This document shows positions 49,293 through 57,553 of a stretch of 64,000 bases of DNA, one piece after another; the stretch's first letter is position 1, and each line of letters opens with the position of its first letter. This DNA is from Jannaschia rubra (GTDB lineage: Bacteria > Pseudomonadota > Alphaproteobacteria > Rhodobacterales > Rhodobacteraceae). A model generated the notes under the pieces. It saw only the letters and a list, made by a program, of their open reading frames with translations, was not told where the DNA came from and did not search any database. The stretch is from positions 1-64,000 of the forward strand of contig NZ_CXPG01000022.1 of the NCBI RefSeq assembly GCF_001403735.1, read 5' to 3'. The translations under genes and the position numbers were made by a program.

Positions 49293-49714
49293 TCTCCAAG
49301 GTCGGAGGAGAGGCCGCGCTGGCGGCCGCCTGGACCGTCGCGCTCGTCGCGTCGCTGTCCGTCCTGTTCATCGGCGAGGTCCTGGGTCAGATGCCCTGCC
49401 TGCTCTGCTGGTATCAGCGCGCCTTCATGTTCCCGCTGGCGATCGTGCTGGGGCTCGGGCTGTGGTGGCGGGACGCGCGGGTCGGGCGCTACGGCATCGC
49501 GCTGGCCCTTGGCGGCGGGGCGGTCGCGCTCTGGCACATGGGGCTCTATGCCGGCCTCGTCCCCGAGCCGATCCAGCCCTGCACCGCGACCGGCCCGTCC
49601 TGCACCGACGAGAATCAGCTGGTCCTCGGCATTCCCATCCCCCTCCTGTCGCTGATCGCCTTCGCGCTCGTCGCAGGCCTTTCGGCGCTTTCCCTCAAGG
49701 AGACTCGTTCATGA
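49289..49714 (+). CDS. dsbB: DsbB-type disulfide oxidoreductase
   Basis: This is a 141-residue protein with four membrane helices. The cysteine pairs CLLCWYQR (first loop) and CTATGPSC (second loop) are the DsbB signature. It re-oxidises a DsbA partner by passing electrons to quinone; the partner is encoded next (49711). The start overlaps the SCO gene and the stop overlaps the dsbA-like gene. Confidence 0.92.
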   Translation: MISKVGGEAALAAAWTVALVASLSVLFIGEVLGQMPCLLCWYQRAFMFPLAIVLGLGLWWRDARVGRYGIALALGGGAVALWHMGLYAGLVPEPIQPCTATGPSCTDENQLVLGIPIPLLSLIAFALVAGLSALSLKETRS

Positions 49715-50370
49715 ACCGCAGACCCCTGATCCTGGGCGTCCTCGTCGTCGCCCTCGCGGCTTTCGTCGCTGCGGCCTGGTACGCCACCCGGCCCGCCCCG
49801 GTGGTCGCCGCCGCATCCGTCCCGGCCGAGCAGGCGGAGGCGCTGCTGCGTCCCCACGCACCGATCCTCGGGCCCCAAGACGCGCCAGTCACCATCGTCG
49901 AGTTCTTCGACCCGGCCTGCGAGGCGTGCCGCGCGTTCCACCCCATCGTGAAGGACATCATGGCCGAGCACGGCGACGCGGTGCGGGTGGCGATACGCTA
50001 CACGCCGTTCCACGGCGAGGCCTCCGAGGAGGCGATCCGTGTTCTGGAGGCGGCCCGGATGCAGGGCGTCTACGAGCCCGTGCTGGAAGCCGTGCTGCGC
50101 GAGCAGCCCCGATGGGCATCGCATGGCGCGCCGAACGCGGACCTGGTGCTCGACATTGCCGCCTCCGCGGGCCTCGACCCCGAGCTCGCGCGCGATCAGA
50201 TGCGGGCGCCGGACGTCGTGGGCATCCTCAACCAAGACCGTGCCGACGTCGAGACCGTGGGCATCCGCGGGACGCCGACCTTCTTCGTCAACGGCAAGCC
50301 GGTGGAGCCGTTCGGCGAGGCCACGCTGCGCGCGCTGGTCGCGGCCGAGGTCGCGGCGGCCGGGTCCTGA
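49711..50370 (+). CDS. DsbA-family thiol:disulfide protein
   Basis: This is a 219-residue protein with an N-terminal membrane anchor or signal (about 5-26), a thioredoxin fold with active site EFFDPACEACRAF (CEAC) and cis-Pro region IRGTPTFFVNG. It pairs with the DsbB encoded just upstream. CEAC instead of CPHC suggests altered redox potential. It may protect or load thiol proteins under metal stress. Confidence 0.9.
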   Translation: MNRRPLILGVLVVALAAFVAAAWYATRPAPVVAAASVPAEQAEALLRPHAPILGPQDAPVTIVEFFDPACEACRAFHPIVKDIMAEHGDAVRVAIRYTPFHGEASEEAIRVLEAARMQGVYEPVLEAVLREQPRWASHGAPNADLVLDIAASAGLDPELARDQMRAPDVVGILNQDRADVETVGIRGTPTFFVNGKPVEPFGEATLRALVAAEVAAAGS

Positions 50371-50401
50371 TCGCGTGGGTAGGGTGCGAGGAGGAGTCCG
50401 C

Positions 50402-50863
50402 ATGAACCGGATAGCCATGGCCGCGCTGGCGGCTCTGACGGCGGCCGCGGGCCTGGGCCCGGCGCAGGCCGGTTCGGAGGACGTCGTGGTCGAGAACGCC
50501 TGGGCCCGCGCCACCATCGGCACGGCCCGTCCGGGCGCCGCCTACCTGACGCTTCGCAACGCGGGCGATGCGACCCTGACGCTGACGGGCGTCGCCGCGT
50601 CAGCCGCCGCGCGCGCCGAGATCCATCGCAGCGTTACGGACGAGAAGGGCGTCAGCTCCATGATGCCGGCGGGCGAAATCGCGGTCGGCCCTGGGACAAG
50701 CGTCGCGCTGGAGCCCGGCGGACTGCACGTGATGCTGATGGGCTTGAGAAGCCCCTTGGACGAGGGCGACGGGTTCGAGCTGACGCTGACGTTCTCGGAC
50801 GGCGGCGAGGTGGCGGTTCCCGTCGCCGTGCTCGGCATCGCCGCGCGCGGGCCCGGGGGCTGA
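50402..50863 (+). CDS. PCuAC periplasmic copper chaperone
   Basis: This is a 153-residue protein with a signal peptide (about 1-22, AQA cleavage). Copper ligands: HRSVTDEKGVSSMMP (His and Met cluster) and GGLHVMLMGL (HxMLMGL). This is the PCuAC/DUF461 family, which hands Cu(I) to cytochrome oxidase with SCO proteins; SCO genes flank it on both sides. The stop overlaps the next ATG. Confidence 0.92.
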   Translation: MNRIAMAALAALTAAAGLGPAQAGSEDVVVENAWARATIGTARPGAAYLTLRNAGDATLTLTGVAASAAARAEIHRSVTDEKGVSSMMPAGEIAVGPGTSVALEPGGLHVMLMGLRSPLDEGDGFELTLTFSDGGEVAVPVAVLGIAARGPGG

Positions 50864-51492
50864 TGCGGCGCAGGACGATCCTCGGCACCGGCGCGGGCGG
50901 CGTCGCCGCGCTCGGGCTGACGCTGCTGGCGGGGTGGTGGCAGGTGGACGGACCCGGCGCGCCCGATGCCGCCGGGGATCCGTTGCCCCTGCCGCTCACG
51001 GCGATGGCGTTCGACCTCGTGGACCATGAGGGACGCCCCGTCGGTCCCGAGACGCTGGTCGGGCGCCCGACGCTCCTGTTCTTCGGCTTCACCTGGTGCC
51101 CCGATGTCTGTCCCACGACGCTGGCCGACATCTCGGGCTGGCTGGACGACCTGGGCGACGAGGCCCGCGACATGAACGTCGTCCTGGTCTCGGTAGACTC
51201 GGAACGGGATACGCCGGAGGTGCTTGCGGAGTATGTCGGCTACTTCCACCCGGCGATCCGCGGCTGGACCGGGCCGCCGCGAGAAGTTAGCCGGGCGCTC
51301 GACGGCTTCCGGGCGCGGGCCGAGAAGGTTCCGTCCGGGGACGGCGACTACACGATGAACCACACCGCGGGCGTCTTCCTGTTCGACGCGGCGGGCCGGT
51401 TCGTGAGCGTCATCGACTATCACGAGCCGAGGGAGTTCGCAGTGCCGAAGATACGGCGCGCGTTGAGGCGGAACACAGAGGGGCAGACATGA
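50863..51492 (+). CDS. Second SCO1/SenC-type protein
   Basis: This is a 209-residue protein. Twin-Arg-like start (MRRRTILGTGAGG) and anchor, then thioredoxin fold with WCPDVCPTTL and His in YTMNHTAGVFLF. It differs in sequence from the SCO encoded at 48699, so it is not a recent duplicate. It pairs with PCuAC for copper delivery. The stop overlaps the M23 gene (ATGA). Confidence 0.9.
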   Translation: MRRRTILGTGAGGVAALGLTLLAGWWQVDGPGAPDAAGDPLPLPLTAMAFDLVDHEGRPVGPETLVGRPTLLFFGFTWCPDVCPTTLADISGWLDDLGDEARDMNVVLVSVDSERDTPEVLAEYVGYFHPAIRGWTGPPREVSRALDGFRARAEKVPSGDGDYTMNHTAGVFLFDAAGRFVSVIDYHEPREFAVPKIRRALRRNTEGQT

Positions 51493-52856
51493 GATTGAGA
51501 TACTTGGCCGCGGGGCTGACCGTGGCGGGCGGCGCGTCGATGGCGGCGGTCGGTATAGCTTCGTTTGGAAAGGAGCCCGTCCCCGCGGCACTGGCCGCGG
51601 CGGCCGCTTGGCAACCCGAGATGCCGAGGCTTACGCCGCCGGAGACGCTCGCGCTGGACCTCGTCGCCCTGCCCTCGGACCTCCCGCCGGATGTCCGCCC
51701 CCCGGTCGTCCTGGCCGCGGCCGCCGCCCCCGCGCCGGTGCTGGAGGTCGAGCCCCCGCTGCCGACCTGGTCGCGCGAGGTCGCGCCGGGCGAGACGCTC
51801 GACGCGGTGCTGGCGGAAGCCGGCCTCGCCGCGGCGGACCGGGCGGAGGTCGCGCTCGCCTTGGGCGCGGAGTACGACCTGCGGCGGCTGCGTCCGGGTC
51901 ACGGGGTCGACGTGGCCATGACGCCGGAAGGCGGGCCCCGTGCCGTCACCCTTCGCGTCGACGACGGCGTGCGGATCGAGGCGCTGTTCGGCTCGCGGCC
52001 GGTGGTCCGGGTGACAACCCCCGAGCCCGAAATCGTGTCCCTGGCCGGCGAGACGCGCGTCGAGTCCTCGCTCTTCATGGCGCTGGACGCCGCCGACATG
52101 CCCGCCCGCTTCGCCGTCGACCTCGCGCAGATGCTGGGCGGCGCGGTGGATTTCCGTCGCGACCTGGGCGGCGGCGAAACGCTGCGCGTGATGTGGCGCG
52201 AGGCGCGGGTCGGGGACGACCTCGTGGGCCAGCCCGAGATCGCCTTCGCGGCGCTCGACCTCGGCGACGCGCTCTACGAGGTGGCCTGGCCCGAGGACGG
52301 GACAGGTCGCGCGACGATCTACCTCGACGGCGAGGTGCAGCGCGTCTTCGCCCAGCCCGTGGAGGGCGCGCGGCTCAGTTCGGTCTTCGGCCGCCGGGTC
52401 CACCCGGTCTTCGGCAACGTACGGATGCATACGGGCGTCGACTTCGCCGCCGCGCGCGGTACGCCGGTTCGCGCCACCGCGCCGGGCCGCGTTTCCTTCG
52501 TCGGCTGGCGCGGCGGCTACGGACGCGTCGTCGAGATCGCCCACGGCCCCGAGACCATGACGCGCTACGCGCATCTGAGCGCGGTGCCCGACGGGCTGGC
52601 CGAAGGGCAGCGCGTGGCGGCCGGGGACATGATCGGCCGCGTCGGCGCGACCGGGACGGCCACGGGGCCGAACCTGCATTACGAGGTGCGGGTGGACGGA
52701 CAGCCGACCGATCCGCTGTCGGACGAGCGGCTGGCGGAAGCGGCCGAGCACGACGGGCAGGGCGACGTGGCACTCGAGCGGCTGGCGGAAGCGCGCGCCA
52801 CGCTCGAGGACGCGCTCACCGATGCGTCGCCCGATGATCCGAACGAAAGGCTTTGA
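51489..52856 (+). CDS. M23-family peptidoglycan endopeptidase
   Basis: This is a 455-residue protein. It has an N-terminal membrane anchor, a Pro/Ala-rich linker, a LysM/OapA-like region (REVAPGETLDAVLAEAGL), a middle domain, and a LytM/M23 catalytic domain (about 300-415): RVHPVFGNVRMHTGVDFAA with the first zinc ligands His and Asp, and GPNLHYEV with the third. The usual HLH reads NLH here, seen in some active members. It cleaves peptide crosslinks. It is coupled to the SCO gene. Confidence 0.88.
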   Translation: MRLRYLAAGLTVAGGASMAAVGIASFGKEPVPAALAAAAAWQPEMPRLTPPETLALDLVALPSDLPPDVRPPVVLAAAAAPAPVLEVEPPLPTWSREVAPGETLDAVLAEAGLAAADRAEVALALGAEYDLRRLRPGHGVDVAMTPEGGPRAVTLRVDDGVRIEALFGSRPVVRVTTPEPEIVSLAGETRVESSLFMALDAADMPARFAVDLAQMLGGAVDFRRDLGGGETLRVMWREARVGDDLVGQPEIAFAALDLGDALYEVAWPEDGTGRATIYLDGEVQRVFAQPVEGARLSSVFGRRVHPVFGNVRMHTGVDFAAARGTPVRATAPGRVSFVGWRGGYGRVVEIAHGPETMTRYAHLSAVPDGLAEGQRVAAGDMIGRVGATGTATGPNLHYEVRVDGQPTDPLSDERLAEAAEHDGQGDVALERLAEARATLEDALTDASPDDPNERL

Positions 52857-52859
52857 ACC

Positions 52860-53207
52860 ATGGAACCATGTCACTCGAAGATCGCGCCGAAGAGGCCCGC
52901 GCATCCCCTAGGCCCCGCCCTGCGGCGAACGGGCAGGGGGGCGCTCCTGACGGGCGCCCTGCTGACGCTCGGAGCCTGTGCGGTTCCGCCCGGAACGGAG
53001 AGAGCGCCGGAGCAGGGCATCTCGCCCGAAGCAATGGAGCAGATCGCCGCCCTGGCGGCCCCGTATCAGGATCTGAGCACCGTCGAACGGCGACCCGGCG
53101 ACGGGTGCTACTGGTACCGCCATGTCGGGCCGGTCGAGACGACGATGCTCCCGCTGCGAACGCCCGAGGGAAATCCGATCTGCTCCGGGACGTCGGCCGG
53201 ATCATGA
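52860..53207 (+). CDS. Small lipoprotein-like hypothetical protein
   Basis: This is a 115-residue protein. After a polar start, ALLTGALLTLGAC gives a lipobox at about residue 40, so the real start may be downstream of 52860. The mature part is short (about 75 residues), with DGCYWYRHVGPVETTMLPLRTPEGNPIC, carrying two cysteines. It follows the M23 gene by 3 nt. I do not recognise the family. Confidence 0.6.
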   Translation: MEPCHSKIAPKRPAHPLGPALRRTGRGALLTGALLTLGACAVPPGTERAPEQGISPEAMEQIAALAAPYQDLSTVERRPGDGCYWYRHVGPVETTMLPLRTPEGNPICSGTSAGS

Positions 53208-53290
53208 GGACGCGACGTCGTGGCCGTCCGACCGTCGCCATTCCGGCGGCCCGCTGGGCAGCGGCCCGGCAGGGCGGGATCACAAGACCG

Positions 53291-53962
53291 TCAGCTGTGC
53301 GCCACCGACGGCCCGTCGCCCGCAGGCTTGTAGAGGAAGGCCGTCACCCCGGTCTCGACCCGGTCGTAGAGGTCGTTGATGTGAGGCATGACCATCCTCA
53401 CGCAGCCCGAGCTGGCGCGGGAGCCGATCGAGCCCGGCGACGGCGTGCCGTGGATGCGCAGATAGGTGTCGCGGCCGCCTTCGAAAAGGTAGAGCGCGCG
53501 CGAACCGAGCGCGTTCTCGGGGCCCGGCTCCATCCCGTCCTCGTACTGCGCGTAGGCCTCGGGCTCGCGCCGGATCATGTCCTGCGTGGGCGTCCAATGC
53601 GGCCACCGCACCTTGCGGCCGATCCGGTAGGTGCCCGGCTCGTAGAGGCCGTCCCGCCCGATGGCCACGCCGTAGCGCATGGCGGTGCCGCCCTCCTCGA
53701 TGTGGTAGAGGTAGCGCGCGGTGGCGTCGACGTGGATGTCGCCGGGCACCAGGCCGGGCCGCGCCGCGACCCGCTGCGGCAGGAGGCGCGGGTGCAGGCC
53801 CCAGGGATTGGTCGCGGCCGGATCGTAGCCCGGCGGCGTGACCTGCGCATCCCAGGCTGCCTTCTGCGCGTCCGTGGGCCAGCTGCTCGCGAGGGCCGGG
53901 CCTGTGGCCGCGGTCGAGAGCAGGGCGGAGGCCGTCGCGATGAAATGGCGTCTGGTCAGCAT
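53291..53962 (-). CDS. L,D-transpeptidase (YkuD)
   Basis: This is a 223-residue exported protein. Tat-like signal (MLTRRHFIATASALL). YkuD domain with LYLFEGGRDTYLRIHGT and catalytic SSGCVRM. The N-terminal mature part (PRLLPQRVAA..PGDIHVDATARYLYHIEEGG) is typical of ErfK/YbiS-like enzymes. It forms 3-3 crosslinks or attaches proteins to murein. It is convergent with the SCO operon. A 200-bp GC-rich gap with a 7-bp hairpin precedes the ZIP gene. Confidence 0.9.
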   Translation of the reverse strand: MLTRRHFIATASALLSTAATGPALASSWPTDAQKAAWDAQVTPPGYDPAATNPWGLHPRLLPQRVAARPGLVPGDIHVDATARYLYHIEEGGTAMRYGVAIGRDGLYEPGTYRIGRKVRWPHWTPTQDMIRREPEAYAQYEDGMEPGPENALGSRALYLFEGGRDTYLRIHGTPSPGSIGSRASSGCVRMVMPHINDLYDRVETGVTAFLYKPAGDGPSVAHS

Positions 53963-54168
53963 GGGATCGGCCTTTTTCTTCAAGATTTCGCCTCCGCGCT
54001 ACACGGTGGTGGCTCGTCTTTCAAACCGGCGGCGGCGGGCCAGGGTTCCGGCGCGGGCCGCCGGGGAGCGTCGGGGCTGGGGAAGTCGGCCCGCGATCTT
54101 TACCCGGCCTCGCATGGCCGGGCCGTGAGCGGCGCCGGGCCGTCCATCCCGGCATCGGTGGGGCGGCG

Positions 54169-54951
54169 ATGACCGAACTGTCCCCCGTCATGCTGGGCCT
54201 TCTCGGCAGCCTCGCCGCCGGCTCCATGACGGCCGTCGGGGCGGTGCCGGTCCTGTTCGGCCGGCTCCCGTCGCGCGCCACGCGGGACATGGCGCTCGGC
54301 TTCGCGGCGGGCGTGATGCTGGCCGCGTCCTTCTTCTCGCTCATCATTCCCGCGCTCGATGCGGCCGAGCCGATGTTCGAGAACGGCGCGATGCCCGCCG
54401 CCGTGGTCTGCGTCTCGATCCTGCTGGGCATGGGCGCGGTCGCGCTGATGAACGAGCGCCTGCCGCACGAGCATTTCACCTCGGGGCGCGAGGGTCCCGA
54501 GGCCGCCTCGCTCAGGCGCGTCTGGCTCTTCATCATCGCCATCACCATCCACAACTTCCCCGAGGGCCTTGCCGTGGGCGTCGGCTTCGGAGCCGACGGG
54601 ATGTCGGGCGGCCTGCCGCTCGCCATCGGCATCGGGTTGCAGAACGCCCCCGAGGGGCTGGCGGTGGCCGTCTCGCTGCTGGGCGAAGGGTACTCGAAGG
54701 TCCGGGCCTGGGGCATCGCAGCGCTGACCGGCATGGTCGAGCCCCTGGGCGGCCTTCTCGGCGCAGGCGTCGTCACGCTGTCCCAGCCGCTCCTGCCCTG
54801 GGGCCTCGCCTTCGCGGCGGGCGCGATGCTCTACGTCATCAGCCACGAGATCATCCCCGAGACGCACCGCAGCGGCCATCAGAACCGCGCGACGCTGGGG
54901 CTCGCCGTGGGCCTCGTCATCATGCTGTTCCTCGACGTGTGGCTGGGATGA
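54169..54951 (+). CDS. ZIP-family metal permease
   Basis: This is a 260-residue protein with eight predicted helices. Metal-binding helices IAITIHNFPEGLAVGVGFG (HNFPEG) and GLQNAPEGLAVAVSLLG, the GufA-subfamily pattern. A His-bearing loop (ERLPHEHFTSG) lies between helices 3 and 4. ZIP proteins usually import zinc or other divalent ions. In an efflux-dominated island it may move metal in the opposite sense or supply it. The stop overlaps lspA (ATGA). Confidence 0.88.
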   Translation: MTELSPVMLGLLGSLAAGSMTAVGAVPVLFGRLPSRATRDMALGFAAGVMLAASFFSLIIPALDAAEPMFENGAMPAAVVCVSILLGMGAVALMNERLPHEHFTSGREGPEAASLRRVWLFIIAITIHNFPEGLAVGVGFGADGMSGGLPLAIGIGLQNAPEGLAVAVSLLGEGYSKVRAWGIAALTGMVEPLGGLLGAGVVTLSQPLLPWGLAFAAGAMLYVISHEIIPETHRSGHQNRATLGLAVGLVIMLFLDVWLG

Positions 54952-55430
54952 GCGAGATGGCGATGCGACGTCGGAACCTTGCCCTGGGCGGCGGCGCGCT
55001 GCTGGCCGCCCTCATTGCCGATCGGGCGAGCAAGGCGCTGGTCGTCGCGGAGGCCGCGCGTCTCGCGGGCGGCGTGCCGGTCCTGCCCGGATTCGACCTC
55101 GTGTTCGGGCGCAACTCCGGCGTGACCTTCGGCCTCTTCGGCGAGGTGCCCTGGTGGGGGCTCGCCCTCGTCGCGGCCGCGATCTGCGCGTGGCTTCTGC
55201 GGATCATGGTCGCGGCTCCGACGCGCAGCGAGGCCGTCGCCGCCGGGATGATCGTGGGCGGCGCGCTCGGCAACGTCGTGGACCGCATCCGCTTCGGCGC
55301 GGTCACCGACTTCCTCGATTTCCATGCCGGGGCCTGGCACTGGCCGGCCTTCAACCTCGCCGACGTGGCGGTGGTGTGCGGCGCGGCGCTGCTGGTCCTG
55401 CGCCCGCTTATGGGCCGCCGCGCCGCATGA
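54948..55430 (+). CDS. lspA: Signal peptidase II (first copy)
   Basis: This is a 160-residue protein with four membrane helices. Conserved residues: ADRASKALV, FGRNSGVTFGLF, GGALGNVVDRIRFGAVTDFLDFH and FNLADVAV carry the catalytic Asp pair. It cleaves lipoprotein signal peptides. LspA-like genes recur in Pb/Cd resistance operons (PbrC), so it is probably cargo and not the housekeeping copy. It overlaps both the ZIP and lnt genes. Confidence 0.92.
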   Translation: MSEMAMRRRNLALGGGALLAALIADRASKALVVAEAARLAGGVPVLPGFDLVFGRNSGVTFGLFGEVPWWGLALVAAAICAWLLRIMVAAPTRSEAVAAGMIVGGALGNVVDRIRFGAVTDFLDFHAGAWHWPAFNLADVAVVCGAALLVLRPLMGRRAA

Positions 55431-56950
55431 CGGCCGCCGTCTCGGGCCTCGGCCGCGGCGTGCCGGTCTTGCCGCTGGTCTTCGCGGCGGGCGCCGCGGC
55501 GGCCCTCGTCCTGCCGCCCTTCTCGGTGCTGCCGGCCGCGCCGCTGGCCTTCGGGGCGCTGTTCCTTCTGGTGTCGGGGGCGGGGACATGGCGGGCCTTC
55601 GCGCTCGGCTGGGTCTTCGGGCTGGGGCATTTCGCCTTCGGGCTGTCCTGGATCGCGGAGAGCTTCGCCGTCGAGGCCGAGCGCTACGGCTGGATGGCCG
55701 TTCCCGCCATCTCGGGCCTGAGCGCGCTCCTCGCCCTGTTCCCGGCCTTGGCCTGCGCCGCCTTCGCGCGGCTGCGGATCGACGGCGCGATGGGCGCGGC
55801 GGCGTTCGCAGCCTGTTGGATGGCGGCCGAATGGCTGCGCGGCCATGTGCTGACCGGGTTTCCATGGAACCTCGCGGGATACGCCCTGGCGGAGTTCGAC
55901 CCGCTCCGGCAACCCGCCGCCTGGATCGGCAGCTACGGCCTGGGCTTCGTGGTGATGCTCGTCTCCGCGCTCGCGGCGGTCGCGCTGCGCGCGCAGGGGC
56001 GGCGACGAGCGGGCGCGCTGGCCCTCGCCGGGCTTCTCTGTTTCGCGCTCGCGGGCGCCGGATGGCTGCGGCTGGCCGCGGCGCCGGTCGAGGAGACGGG
56101 GGTCCGCCTTCGGATCGTGCAGGGCAACGTCGCACAGGCCGACAAGTGGCGTCCCGAGCTGCGCGCGGAGACCTTCGCGCGCTACCTGCGCCTGTCGAGC
56201 CGGCCCGGCGCGTTCGACGTGCTGCTCTGGCCGGAGACGGCCTTTCCGGGCTATCTCGACGAGGACGCGGCGGCCGTGGATCGCATCGCGGGGATGCTCG
56301 GGCCGGACCGGGTCCTGCTGACGGGAGCGCCCACCCGCGTCGCGGACGGGCAGGGCGCGCGCTACTTCAACGCCGTGCAGGCCTATGATGCCGGCGGCCC
56401 GGTCGCCCGATACGCCAAGCACCACCTCGTTCCCTTCGGAGAGTACGTGCCGCGCTGGCTGCCCATCGAGCGCCTGGTGGAGACGCCGGGCGACTTCACG
56501 CCGGGGCCGGGGCCGCGCACCCTGGCGCTGCCGGGCCTGCCGCCGGTCGGCGTCGCCATCTGCTACGAGATCGTCTTCCCGGGTGCCGTGGTGGACGACG
56601 CCATCCGGCCGGACTGGATCTTCAACGCCACCAATGACGCGTGGTTCGGCACCTCGATCGGTCCCCGCCAGCACCTAGCCTCGGCGCGGATGCGCGCGGT
56701 CGAAGAGGGGCTGCCGGTCGTGCGGGCGGCGAACACGGGCATCTCGGCGGTGATCGATGCGGAGGGCCGCATCCGCAACCGTCTGGGGATGGAGCGGAGC
56801 GGCATCATCGACGCCGTGCTGCCCGCCTCCCGGCCCGCGACGCTCTACGCGCGGCTCGGCGATCTGGTGCTGCCGCCCCTCGTGTTAATTGGGCTGCTGC
56901 TGGCATGGCTGACGGATGGCGGGGCGGCCCGCCTGCGGCGGCGGACTTGA
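55427..56950 (+). CDS. lnt: Apolipoprotein N-acyltransferase
   Basis: This is a 507-residue protein. Five or six N-terminal membrane helices and a nitrilase-like periplasmic domain with LLWPETAFPG (Glu), HHLVPFGEYVP (Lys nearby) and ICYEIVFPG (Cys), the catalytic triad of Lnt. It adds the third acyl chain to lipoproteins after LspA. An lspA-lnt pair on a plasmid next to metal transporters suggests a dedicated lipoprotein pathway. Confidence 0.92.
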   Translation: MTAAVSGLGRGVPVLPLVFAAGAAAALVLPPFSVLPAAPLAFGALFLLVSGAGTWRAFALGWVFGLGHFAFGLSWIAESFAVEAERYGWMAVPAISGLSALLALFPALACAAFARLRIDGAMGAAAFAACWMAAEWLRGHVLTGFPWNLAGYALAEFDPLRQPAAWIGSYGLGFVVMLVSALAAVALRAQGRRRAGALALAGLLCFALAGAGWLRLAAAPVEETGVRLRIVQGNVAQADKWRPELRAETFARYLRLSSRPGAFDVLLWPETAFPGYLDEDAAAVDRIAGMLGPDRVLLTGAPTRVADGQGARYFNAVQAYDAGGPVARYAKHHLVPFGEYVPRWLPIERLVETPGDFTPGPGPRTLALPGLPPVGVAICYEIVFPGAVVDDAIRPDWIFNATNDAWFGTSIGPRQHLASARMRAVEEGLPVVRAANTGISAVIDAEGRIRNRLGMERSGIIDAVLPASRPATLYARLGDLVLPPLVLIGLLLAWLTDGGAARLRRRT

Positions 56951-56971
56951 AGAGAAGGCATCGCCAAGCCG

Positions 56972-57481
56972 TTAGGCGTAGATGTCGATCGGCGTGCCGT
57001 CGCGGACCATGGCGTAGACCTCCTCGATCTGGCGATCGGTGACGGCGATGCAGCCCGCCGTCCAGTCGCGCACGTCCGTCGGGTCGATGCCGCGCCTGGG
57101 CCCGCCATGGATGAAGATGTCGCCGCCCGGCTCGCGGTCCTGGCCCGCCGCATAGGCGATGTCGGCTTCGTTCGGGTAGGAAATGCCGATGGACAGATGG
57201 AACTTGCTGTCGGGGTTGCGGCGGTCGATGACGTAAGACCCTTCCGGGGTGCGGCCGTCGCCCTCGAACCGCTTGTGGCCCACCGGCGCGAAGCCCAGCC
57301 CGATCGGATAGGTCCGCAGGACGCCTTCCGTACCCTCCAGGGCCAGCAGCCGTCGGCTCTTGAAGAGCCGCAGCCGCGTCACGGTCGGTCCGTCATAGGA
57401 CCGGAACTTGCCGGCGCACCCGGAAAGGAGGGCGCCCGCGCCGCCCAGAAGCGCCGCGCGGCGCGTCAATATCGTGGTCAT
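56972..57481 (-). CDS. L,D-transpeptidase (second copy), lipoprotein-like
   Basis: This is a 169-residue protein. N-terminal RRAALLGGAGALLSGC resembles a Tat/lipoprotein signal with lipobox LSGC at Cys22. YkuD domain with DIFIHGGPRRG and catalytic DWTAGCIAV. It differs from the enzyme encoded at 53291. If lipidated, it would depend on the LspA/Lnt pair encoded beside it. It is convergent with lnt. Confidence 0.9.
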   Translation of the reverse strand: MTTILTRRAALLGGAGALLSGCAGKFRSYDGPTVTRLRLFKSRRLLALEGTEGVLRTYPIGLGFAPVGHKRFEGDGRTPEGSYVIDRRNPDSKFHLSIGISYPNEADIAYAAGQDREPGGDIFIHGGPRRGIDPTDVRDWTAGCIAVTDRQIEEVYAMVRDGTPIDIYA

Positions 57482-57553
57482 GCCTGCCCCTCGCGCCCCG
57501 TGTTCCGGTGGCCGCTGTTGTTGCGTCGAGACTACGGGGCGAGGCGCCGCCGA